Source: Amoebophrya sp. A120
Lineage: Eukaryota > Sar > Dinophyceae > Syndiniales > Amoebophryaceae
Assembly (NCBI GenBank): GCA_905178155.1
Contig: CAJINV010000004.1
Span: 9,524,625-9,588,624 of the forward strand
Reading direction: 5' to 3'
DNA: 64,000 bases
The notes beneath the pieces are model-generated. The model was not told the origin of the DNA, ran no database searches, and worked only from the letters and a program-made list of their open reading frames with translations. Shown piece after piece: positions 22,684 through 33,400 of the stretch (the stretch's first letter is position 1; every line of letters starts with the position of its first letter). A program made the translations under genes and the position numbers.

Positions 22684-24040
22684 GCAAGTAGATCAGGAGC
22701 AATTCTTGTTGCGGAACAAGATGCGGCTGCAAAAGAAGCTCCGACATCAAATTGGTCACGAGTATCAAATGTAACAAGAAGAATACAGAAGTACTTACTA
22801 AGCTACACCCTCCTAGTACATGCTCAGGAAGTCAACAAAAAAGCCGCAAAAACGTCGACTGATTATGCTATGGAGAGGTCGCGAAATCAAACGAACAATC
22901 ACCTCCTCCTACTGCTGACGTTGAGATGAAATAAGATAATATCATCAGCAAGAAGAAAACACGGGCTTGACTTTTTGTGGCTTCTAGAACTAGTTGATAA
23001 ATATCCCCACCCAAGCTTCATATACAGAATTTGCAAGATTTGCGTTTCGTCTTCTATCGCAATTTGATCAGATGAAATATTTTAGTGCACCAGAAAAATG
23101 AGCGCGTGCGTTCCTTCTTGTCCGAGCGGAACGCGCCGAACCAGCTGTGGTTCTTGCAGCTGCTGAGAAGAGTACCGATTTTTCGCAGCTCTGAAGATGT
23201 TCGAGGAAGTCCACGTCCCATTGTTGCCTATTGAGTCGTCGGTTCTAGTACTTCGCCCCCGAATTGTTACGTCATATAAGACGTTGTAATAATTATGACA
23301 CGCGGGGTGTAGTGTTTATTCCGTTGCGTCCTCCCTCGATCTGTCGCTATGGTGGACGAAAACAGGAACGCATGCTGTCCTCGTGTTTCATCTTTTCGTG
23401 TGGATATTAACTCTGAGTCATTCCGTCGTGGTTTCTGTCAGTTGCTTGCTTTTGCGATTTGGATCCAGGGCGGCCTAGCAAGCAAGCTCGACATCAGATC
23501 AGATATGCAGGGCGATCTTAACCATCGTGCTTGCACAAGTTCCAGTTGACCGCCACGAGCTCACTCATAATTTAGGTTTCGATCCACCACCACCTTCCAA
23601 CAGTGTTACAAGCTCTTTCAAATGAGACTATGCCGTGATGATCAAAAACATTTATATCTCAGTGGTCTCACGACCTTGATTCGCGAAATGATATAATAAT
23701 AACGATCTTCGTTCATTGCAAGTGCAACACAAAGAGGATCTACGATGCGTATGTAACGAAATGGTATGAATAGTTATGATTTCGGATCGCTTTTACAACG
23801 AATGCCGAAAGAATTTCCAATACTTCTCTAGGAAGCAATTCGTGTGAAGATGTCTTTTCTAATTGTAGGCGAGATCAGAATGTAAGTGATGATCGATCCT
23901 GATTCCCAGTGCTCTCGTGATGGAATGACATGGAAATCTGTGATCTCAAGCGACGTGATCAGTATGAAACTATCACACTGACACGGTGCACATTCACAGC
24001 GTTGAACGTGAATCCTCATTCTGAGCTTCCATCCTTTCAG
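22684..24040. other. Intergenic stretch, nothing certain
   Basis: A 66-codon ORF at 23349-23549 has a hydrophobic middle (FCQLLAFAIWIQGGLA) but no other support. Otherwise AT-rich sequence without recognisable features. Confidence 0.35.
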
Positions 24041-24591
24041 GAGACGAAGTAGATGAAACGGACGGAAGATTTTCAATCGAAGACACGCCAGTCCTCTACG
24101 CGGGCCGAGCAGGAGAGCAAGTTGTACCGCTCGTCCTGGCGGGAGAGCAAGAAAATTGTCGGCACGATGAAATAAAGTCATCCGGGGCAAAGGTAAAGGG
24201 ACCGAATAAACGCGACACCCACAGTGGTTTTGAGGGGATTAACTCCTCTTCCCCGAGTGCCGCGAGAAATCGGATGATAGCCACTTCAACAACTTCTACC
24301 CGAGAACAGCAAACCACTTCCACTGCTTCACATGCTCTTGCTTCCCATACTGCGGCCGAGATTTCCACTAAGCACCAAACGTCGCTACAAAATTACGATG
24401 GCAGGAACGTGCGTCACTTTCACGCGAGCTCTGATGAAACTGCCACTCCTACTAGCTTTAAAAAACTCACCGCAAAGCGCAACGAGCAGCAGCCGCAGCA
24501 CCGTTTCTTCTTCAAAAACGGAAAGAAAATACACGAAGCACCGCCAGTGTTTGAAGGAGGAGAGAAGGAGATTAAAGGAGAAATGATTTGA
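24041..24591 (+). CDS. Possible terminal exon of an unknown protein
   Basis: An open frame of about 183 codons follows a good acceptor (CCTTTCAG ending at about 24040). It starts DEVDETDGRFSIEDTP and goes on through Ser/Thr-rich low-complexity sequence to a basic, then acidic C-terminus (KKIHEAPPVFEGGEKEIKG). The upstream exon is not resolved; a short one near 23930-23960 with a GTGATC donor would keep phase. Function unknown. It could be a chance frame, since composition bias is the main support. Confidence 0.35.
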
Positions 24592-26043
24592 AGCGCAGGC
24601 GACGAAGGTAAAAAGTAAGGAAAAAAAACATTTTTCTGTAGTCCACTCACGCATCCCAGAAGGTTAGTGCCCATATGGTAGGCTTTTATTTATACTTTCA
24701 CTGGAAACAAGTTCTATTTAGTTCGTCCTTCTCCTTGGGCTTACGCTTTGGTTGCGAACTTCTACTGCAGGCATCCACCTATGCCGTGTGCCTCTATGCC
24801 TTCTACCCCTGTGCCTTTGAATAGCGAGCCTAAGTTGGATATACACATGCTTCATTTCCTTCTCCACAAACGTCTAGTCATTACCTTCAGCTGTTGATCC
24901 GACGAGACCCGCACTAAGAATTCCTATTCCGTCGAGGCCGGAATGCAGTGTGCAGCAGGAGTCAATCCGCTACAAGTCTCGTGCTGGTGTTAGGCTGCGT
25001 GACCACAACAACAAGAAAATGTCAAAATGCGAATAAATCTAGTGAGTAGACCTTTTCGATACGCATGTGAATGTGCTGCATTTTTTATCTCTACTGTAGA
25101 ATAATCTTTGGCTGAACATGATAAGTATCTATAATCTTCAGAGCAGCGAGTACTGTAAGTATGCATCATTATTGAGTGAGCAACGAGGAGAAAGTTGTGC
25201 GGGCAATAATGCAAAATTCTTGCCACATGAACATGGTTGGACAGAACCCAATCGCGTAAATGTGAACAAGCTGAGTAGTGAGTACATAAAACCAACTACA
25301 TGTTTCAGGCAACTACACGTGACACCAATGATCATGTTGGAAAGAGACTGCGGGGCCGCCTGACACGTGCCACTCGACCAACTACTGACTCTGCTACACC
25401 ACAAGACATTAATGATAAAGTTTTCTGTGCTCTTTCAAAATAAAAATCGGCCCTCTATCGTGATAGAAATTTTGATCCACAAGAGCGCGTTCGCTCTCTC
25501 GGCAGGGACATGTCGTGTCAATACACCGTCTTCGTGGGTCGTTGGGCAAAAAATACCGTTCACAATCGCACCAGGTCGTAAGTACTTAACCGTAAGATGT
25601 GGTCAAAATAAAGCCGTTTTCGTGTGCGTCAACATCGTAAAAAAAGCAAGAAGAAACCACTCAGCAGCAGTGGAATTGCAAGTGGTTGGGTCAACATCAA
25701 GTTCAAAGTGTGTGGTCGCTGTTGACCACAGGTTCGTCTCCATTTCACGACGGTTTTGAAGGTGGCATGAATTGCACCTTCTCAGAAGATACAGATAGCT
25801 CATTTTTATTTGCGTTTTTGATGCTCCTCTTCTGTACTAGGTTTAGATGGAACTAGAAGCTTCACCACGCATAGATTCTCCGATCACCGAGATCATCTTT
25901 TACTCTTTCGAGACGGTGCTGAGGTTCGTGAGAGGACCCTCTTTGCCGACGAGATGTTGGTCTACTAGCTGCACCATCGAACTGTCGTGTCCTTCACTCT
26001 CCTTTGCTTCAAGTTCAAATAAATCTTGAATACGACACAGAAA
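24592..26043. other. Intergenic stretch, nothing recognised
   Basis: No ORF or repeat I can support. The last 100 bases probably hold the 5' leader of the coiled-coil gene. Confidence 0.45.
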
Positions 26044-29000
26044 ATGATGGGCCTCAGTGAGCCCGGTGGCGGCTCCAATAGCTCCACCGCGGACAAGTAC
26101 GACCCGATAGACACGTTGATGAAATGCAAGTCCACAATCCGGCAGCTCAACAGCGAATTAGAAAAGGAGAAAGCGGACCATGCGAAATTGAAGCGGGAGG
26201 TATCATTTGTAAAAACGTCCCCACCCCAGAGTCAAGATGGGAATTCTGCAACACAGATCCAGAAGTTTTGGGAGTGACGCATGACAAGTTTTTCTCTCTA
26301 CAGTAATGCGGGTTAGCAAGGGCAACCGCATCATAAAACCAGCCTGGTATCCTGTTTACAGCATCACAAAGTGCATTACACGATTGAAAATGTCTCTCAT
26401 TGGGATACGCATTACAAGCATTCCTGTAATTGTAATTCTGCCTGACAACTCTGAGGTGGGGACGTTTTTACACAGGATAGGAGGCTACCATCGTCGGCAA
26501 GGAGCTCGTGGAATTGAAGGGAAAGGTGGCCACGTTGGAAAACGAGAAAGAAAAATGGCGAGGGACGTACTTATTTGATTTCTCGTGCATGTCATGCTTT
26601 ATTTTCATATGCGTATCATCATCTACATCTTCCATATTCGTGCTGTGTGTGTCCATACAGGAATGTAGTTGGCTTTGTCATGCATACTCACGAAAACCGA
26701 AACCGTGTCAGGTACACCGAGCTTGAAAAGGTAAAAAACGAGCTGCAAGTCGCGAAACGCGAGTTGGCTGACACGAGGAAACAGGCGGCTGCAAATGCAC
26801 AGGGACTAGGTGGTGTGTCCTCACCCGGGGCCGGCGGCGGAGATCTGTTAAAGAAATACCAGGCGTCACAGGAAAGGGTACTGCTTACTAGTACTAGTAC
26901 TGAAACATCATGCAACTTCTCCGAAATAACGCATGCGGATCGCGCAAACAGTCTGGATAGATAAATGTCCCATCATGCAGCTACGGGAAAGTGCAAATTA
27001 ACACGCGGCAAACTAGTAATAGAACGTACACAACCGCCCAACTACCAGGTGTCCCAGCTGGAAGCGCAGAAGCAAACTTTGGAGGAGCTGTATTAAAAGA
27101 AAAAATGCGCCCACGCCGGATGCTTCAAAAATTTGTGATGCAAAGTTTCCAAATGAAAACTTTTTGTCTTGCATGAAAGGACTCTGAATCTTTCCGATGC
27201 AGAATCTAAGCGAGTAAGGCGTCTTTTACATGACAGGCTCGGCTGCTGCTGGGCTCTTACGCAACACAAGTTTTAGCTTTCCGCATTGTGATGCTGATAT
27301 ATGCAAGACAGGGAATGTTTCTAGTGGAAAGGTTTGCAAGACAAACTTGCCAAATTATGTGGTAGGGGCATGTTTTATTGTAATAAGCTGAAGGACCGGC
27401 TTTTGGAGGACGTAAAATACTTGGAGGATCGCAGTGCGCAGTACGATATCCTGTGCAAAAGTATCGTACTCGTATTGCAATCATGCATTACAAGTTTTTT
27501 CCTTAGGGTAAATCCGCATTACAAATGTCATTTCTCATGCTGAGAAATTTGTAATGCATTTATACGAATACGATACTTTTGCAGTTCATATACGAACTCA
27601 CCGTAAACCCCATCGTGAATCGGCAAAAGCAGGCAATATTGCAGCTCGAAGAGAGAATACAACAGTTAGAAGAGCACTGCCATCAAGTGGAGGGGAGACG
27701 TATTGATTTATGCTGTTGAGCTAGTATCGCTTTCGTTTTTACATCGGGAAGTTTACAAAGCATGAGCAAGCTCCTACTACTTGTTTATGTTTCCGCCCCG
27801 AATTATATCAAACAGTCCAACACGAGCGCGAAACACTTCGTGATTACTACGAGCAAGAGATTTTAGACCTCCGCGAAGACTACGAGCACCGCAAGCAGAA
27901 ACTCCAGCTGGAACACGATGACCACAAGCAAAACCTCGAGGAGGAAAAGCAGCGGAAGCACAAGGAGTGCGAGGAGCAGGTGCTTGCCGTCGTATCAAAT
28001 GCAAAAATGTTTCGGCCTGGAAAAGTCGGGGTTTGTCATGTACATTTTGCATGACCCGTGACGTCTGTGATGCAAACCCTAGCATCACAGATTTTTCAAG
28101 AGCTTCTTGATGCTTACCACGCATGAGAAACGCCCTCTCCGCGTGCCAAGAACTGGATTTCTCTTGCTGCTCATGCAACACAGCTATTTTTAGAATCCGC
28201 AGACAGCATTACAAGTTCCACTCTACTTCCAGACCCAGCCATTTTTGCATTTGATACGTCGAGCGGTTGTACGAGAAGGCGCGGGAGGAGTATGCATTGC
28301 AAAAGCACTTCACTAGCAGAAATCGCATGACAAATTCGCTCAGCATGAGAACTGGAATTTGTAATGCGGATTTACCTTCAGAATAAGACTTGTGATGCAT
28401 CAAAAACGAGATTAGTGCTAGTGCGGTACTTTTGCAACGCATAGAGAGCACGGCAAGCTGAAAGAGGAGCACCACGACAGCCACGCGGAGAAGGACCGGC
28501 ACATAGCGGATTTGGAGAACAAACATCTAAACGAAAAGCACGAGTTGCATAAGGAGAAGGAGTCCATAAAAAGCGACCTGCTCAACGCCGAGCAGAAACT
28601 GCAGCAGGCCAACGAAGCGCTGTCCATCCGCACCAAGCTGCACGACGCGAAGCACGAGGAATCGGTGCGATTGTCGCAGCACGTGGAGCATTTGGAGGGA
28701 AAGCACGAGGAGAAGGTGAATGCGATCACGTGCTTGCAAGGGGAGAAGAAGGAATTGAACAAGCGGATTGAGGTACGTATAGCACTGGTAGGTGGAGGTG
28801 CGTGTTGATCTTGATGAAATTTTTGATCGAAGAACAGAGATCTTTTCATTTGATTCGATACGCTGTTCTTACGTCTGCGAGGAACAGCGTTAGAATCAAT
28901 TCTGCTACCTCTCTACATCACAGCTCTTGGAGCGTTTGAACGAGAAGCACGAGCGCAGTAGTAAGACGGTGGTCAGGCAATTGGAAGCGGAGGTGCTCCA

Positions 29001-29679
29001 GTTAAAAACGAGTCTCGAGAAGTCGGAGCAGAAAAACGACGAGGGCAGAAGGCTTCTCTACGACCACCACAAGCTCCAGATGCAGCACAAAGAGCTCACC
29101 GCGTTGCTCGACCAAGTCAGAAAAGACACGCAGGACAAGTACGAAAACGTGATCACGAAGCTCTCCCAGCAAAACACGAAGTTGAAGCGGGAAAGTGCAA
29201 CTTTAGCCGCGAATTTGAATCATCATCTGGTCGACCGCGATATTGTCGGCGGAAGCAATCAGTATTCCTCGCCCGGAAAAAGGAGGTCGTCCTCCAGTAG
29301 GTACAACGATGATTACTACACGCCGAGCAACTACGACAGGAACTACAATGCGAATGATTTTTTGGCAGAGAAATCCAACCCGCGGTCAAGCAAAAGCCTG
29401 CGGAACCCGAGGGTAGTGGATTTAGAGCCCAGTAGCGGAATGAATAATGGAAACTCTTCCTCCGAACAGGACCAACACGTGGTGATCATAAAGCGCTCGC
29501 CCAAGGGCTCGAAGCGCTCATCTACCACAACGAGCGGTCGGGCTTTCAACTCGCCAGCAATGCCAGCTGCGGGACAACGGGAGGGACGGTCGTCGGGGAC
29601 GAGTCGAGGTAGTAGAGTGGTCTTGTCCGATGATCCCCTGTACCGAGCCGACCACTACTTTCGACCGATCGGCAGGTGA
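26044..29679 (+). CDS. Coiled-coil protein 1, 630 aa
   Basis: Model: 26044-26200, 26485-26566, 26712-26877, 27049-27090, 27391-27446, 27596-27700, 27816-27992, 28262-28290, 28450-28772, 28924-29679 (1893 nt). Five introns are introners; four are GT-AG. From about residue 20 to 480 it is a nearly continuous heptad-rich helix (for example KCKSTIRQLNSELEKEKADH; HLNEKHELHKEKESIKSDLL). The last 130 residues are a Ser/Arg-rich tail. This is a structural, filament- or basal-body-type architecture; no specific family is recognisable from sequence alone. The next gene has the same architecture, so the two may be distant relatives or simply functional neighbours. Confidence 0.8.
26201..26479. mobile_element. 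Introner, family C/G
   Basis: Left end TATCATTTGTAAAAACGTCC, right end its inverse with TACACAGGATA. TSD GGAGG. In the sense strand it reads through without a stop for 25 codons. Confidence 0.94.
27091..27385. mobile_element. Introner, family M (singleton)
   Basis: Left end TATTAAAAGAAAAAATGCGC, right end (inverted) TATTACAATAAAACATGCCC. TSD AGCTG. Ends in TAATA rather than SATA. Confidence 0.9.
27447..27590. mobile_element. Introner, family A
   Basis: Left end TATCCTGTGCAAAAGTATCG, right end CGATACTTTTGCAGTTCATA. TSD TACGA. Confidence 0.96.
27993..28256. mobile_element. Introner, family B
   Basis: Left end TATCAAATGCAAAAATGTTT, right end CCATTTTTGCATTTGATA. TSD CGTCG. A 29-nt exon separates it from the next introner. 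Confidence 0.95.
28291..28444. mobile_element. Introner, family A (diverged)
   Basis: Left end TATGCATTGCAAAAGCACTT, right end TACTTTTGCAACGCATA. Flanks AGGAG and GAGAG match imperfectly. Excision is in frame (EE-HGKLKEE). Confidence 0.88.
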
Positions 29680-30476
29680 TTTTCGGTTGTTCGAGGTGGG
29701 GCTTTGCAGAAATTGTTGCCTGCTGTTTGCACCGAAATTAAAGAGTATCTTGAGTAACGTAAACTGAACAGTACCTGTTAGCACATTTCTTTGGTGGAAC
29801 ACACACTTTGAATCAGAGTCGACCGTCGAGTGCCATTCTTTGTTTTCAATCTTTCGTACAGTTTCAAGCAACAAACTTTCTCAAAAAACTAAATACCAAG
29901 TAAGCACAATCACACCGATGACCACTTGTAAATGATTTGTCTTTGTCGCCGTCTTATGTACAATATTGGTGCGCTGTTAGAGCATGTGACTGTACAATGC
30001 AACATGAAAATGTTCCTAAAAAAACACGAATTGATCTGACTTTTCTGTAACTGTATGTCGTTTGGAAGCTCGCGCGAAGCTCTAACCTGAGTCATCTACT
30101 CCCCATGCCTGCAGCTTTGGCAAAACGAGACCACGATAATGGTTCAACTTGTTATTTCTCGTTTAATAGGAGTTTCGTTTTTTCGTTCTTTTCTGAACGG
30201 ATTAAGATAAAAAAGTAGCCGCATCTTCGTTATTGAGTTTGAAACAAGAACTACGGAGTGCAAGTTTGTTTTCGGTGGATCGACGCGAATTAGAACAGAC
30301 ACGGATGAAGATGTGTGATCGAGATCTGCCCCGCCACTCCTACGGCGTGCAGCCACGTGCATGACAGAGAATCCAAACAAAACAGTTCTGCAACTTGCTG
30401 GTAGCACAGGCGTCTGAACCAGCCTGCTATTCTTGTTTTGCGAACTCAATGTCGCATCAACTAAAACGACTGCAAA
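29680..30476. other. Intergenic stretch, nothing recognised
   Basis: No gene between the two coiled-coil loci; it should contain the 3' end of one and the start region of the other. Confidence 0.5.
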
Positions 30477-33400
30477 ATGTCCGCCTTGAGCCAAAAGCCA
30501 ACACCCGTTGATGAGACTCGGACTACACTCGCTTCGTCCACGAAGGACAGCACTTTGAATCCGGATTACACCGCGGAGCATTTCAATTTCCAACCAGACC
30601 GACTAGGCGTCGGATTCCAACCCGCCGACCGCTCCTCCCTGACTGCCCGTGAGTCTTTGGATAACATTTCCGCGATTCCCTTCTCCCCGCCTGGGTCAGC
30701 GAGAAGCAGCGGAGGGCCTGGAGTGGGATTAAACTCAAGCGCGGAACGACGCGGTGGCGATCATACCAGTGGCCCACTAATGTTTGCGCCGATGGCCGGT
30801 GCAGCCGGCAGTTGCGCAACCGGCGCGACAGCAGCGTGTACGGATGCCGTGGCGGGAGCCGCTGCGACACTGTTCCAGACATCGAATGGCGTCGTGAGAG
30901 ATAATAATAGTGCAACAGGAACTGATTTTCATCATCCTGCAAACCCTGGCGGTGCTACGTCCTCATCGTCGTTTCCGCGGCCTCGCGACGTAATCACCAC
31001 CCCAGTTACGACGACCGCTAACAACTCCGCATTTTACAACCCGCAGTATTCGCGCGGGAGCGGTGACAGAGGAAATAATAACCTGATGTTCAGCGCAAAT
31101 AGGTATAACGAGCCCGCAACCTCCTCCTCCAGCAGCGTTCGCCGGGCGGGGGCGAGAAGTGGCGGAATGACTACTTTTGGTGGTAGTACCGGTGGTCCCT
31201 CTCCTATCGCCAGTCTGAATTATGCGCGATCGCCTCTGGACGGAGGGGGCGGTGGAGGTACTATATCAACTGTAAAAATGTCTGGGTCTGGAAGAATCCA
31301 ACTTGTCATGCTAAATCTGAAGCATGCAAAAATCTGTGTTGCATGATTGCCAAAAGTCGCCCAGTTTTGACCAAATCGGGAGGCAGTTTCTCATGCAGGA
31401 TAGGCATGAGAAAGATCGCACAGAATCTGTCATGCTAGGCCCTGCATTCCAGACCTCATGGGTCATGGAAAAGCTGCATGACAAGTCGCGCACTCTTCCA
31501 GACCCAGACATTTTTACATTTGATATACTACAGCAGGCAGCCATCTACTTGCACATCAATCGGGTGACAACAACTTCAATTTGCAGCATCTGAACACTTC
31601 AACGACGTCTTCTTTCCTGAACCGCAGCGTTTTCAACACCAGCATAGCCGTCGGCTCCCCCGGAAGCACCGATATCCTGTGCAAAAGTATCGTACTCGTA
31701 GGAATTCTTGCAATCATGCATTACAAATTTTTTTGTGAAGCTAAATCCGCATTACAAATTTTATTTCTCATGCTGGGGAAATTTGTAATGCATCTATACG
31801 AGTACGATACTTTTGTAGTGCATAACCGATGCGGTGTTGCAAAAATGCCGAGATACGCTCGAGCTGCAGGCGAGAGAACTGGAACGAGAGAGGAACGAGA
31901 AATTGGAAGCAAGAAAACAGAAGAATGAGGCGGAAGCGGCGCTGCAACAGGAGAAATCCGCGCACCAATTGCTGCGCGCTCGGTACTATGAACTGCAAAA
32001 GTATCGTACTCGTATAAATGCATGGCAAATTTTCTCAGCATGAGAAATAAAATTTGTAATGCGTATTTGACTTAACAAAAAGACTTGTGATGCATGATTG
32101 CAATACGAATACGATACTTTTGCAATGCATAAATACGCAGAATCGGAAAACACGGATAACGTGCAGCGGAAACACTACGAAAGCCTCAGAATGGAAATCC
32201 TTAAAGTGGAAATGATTTGTGATGCATGAAATGCACGGCAAAAAAGACTGTATTGCAGAGGACACAATGAAGACCGACTATTGTCCTGCTAGGGGTTCTT
32301 TCAGAATTGGGCTGCTGATTAGCACGAGAGAAGTGCACCCCTTTGCCTACCTAGCATGACAGACATGCAGCTTCGAGTGCCCGACTAGAAATGGCGCTTC
32401 AACTGGAGTCGTTTTTTTGCATTACCACTTTGCGGATTTCCGATCTGAGGCTTTCATAAACACTACGAGGAGCAAATAAACAGCCTGGAAAAGAAACTTG
32501 ATCTTGCGCGGAAGGAACAGCAGCAGACCAGCACGCAGCTGACGTTGAACTCCACAGAGTTGAGCTCTTTGCGCGGCGTAGAGGAAAGACACCAGAAGAC
32601 GCAAGCGCAGCAGGCAGTTTTGCAGGCGAAGATCGAGACGCTGCTGCGGGAGAAAGAGGATTTGCAGGAAAACTCGCAGAAGCTGCAGCTGGAAGTGTAT
32701 GTGGATATTGTGCTTTTAGAGTGGTTTCGCTTTTCCTCGTGTTGCGAAGATGAGCTGTGTTTTTTGTCTGCATATACCATAGATCAACTTGTTGTCTCTT
32801 GTTCACACATGCAGCATACAAAACATCAAAGCCTCTAAAAATATTTCAACCTCAGTACCTCCCTCGAGCACAAGTTGACACAAGTCGGCTTTGAAGCGAG
32901 TCAATACGAGGGGCGTTGCGACGATATCCTGTGCAAAAGTATCGTACTCGTATTGCAATCATGCATCACGAATCTTTCTCTTAAGGTAAATCAGCATTAC
33001 AAATTTTATCCCTCATGCTGAGGAAATTTGTAATGCATTTATACGAGTACGATTGTTCTACTTTTGCAATTCATAGACGAGAAGACGCAGCGACTGCAGC
33101 AAACGGAAGAAACGCTCGCGCGGACGCGATCGAGAATAAGTATTTTGGAGCAGCAGGTGCAGATGGAACGGGAACGGACGCAGATGCTGGAGGACAAAAG
33201 GGAGAAAGAGTTACTACAGATGAAGGAGGAGCTCCGGTTGGACTACGAACAGAAAATCCGGTCGGCGGAGGTGGAAAAATCGCATCTCATGGAGGCCAAG
33301 GAGGAAGTATCAAATGCAAAAATGTCTGGGAGATTTGTCATGCAGTTTTTCCAAGCGCCCCCACGTCTGGAATGCAGGGCCTAGCATCACGGGCTCTGCA

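Noticed and set aside
23349-23549. 66-codon ORF with a hydrophobic middle, possible secreted peptide
   Set aside because: No family resemblance, splice context or codon support; left as part of the intergenic description.
27447-27590. Hairpins of the introners read as transcription terminators or structured RNAs
   Set aside because: They are inside coding sequence, have target duplications, and recur as families. TIR transposon copies explain them better.
32176-32220. Apparent extension of the coiled-coil exon (YESLRMEILKV)
   Set aside because: These bases are the left TIR of an introner; the exon resumes at 32464 with its own YEEQ codons after the AACAC duplication.
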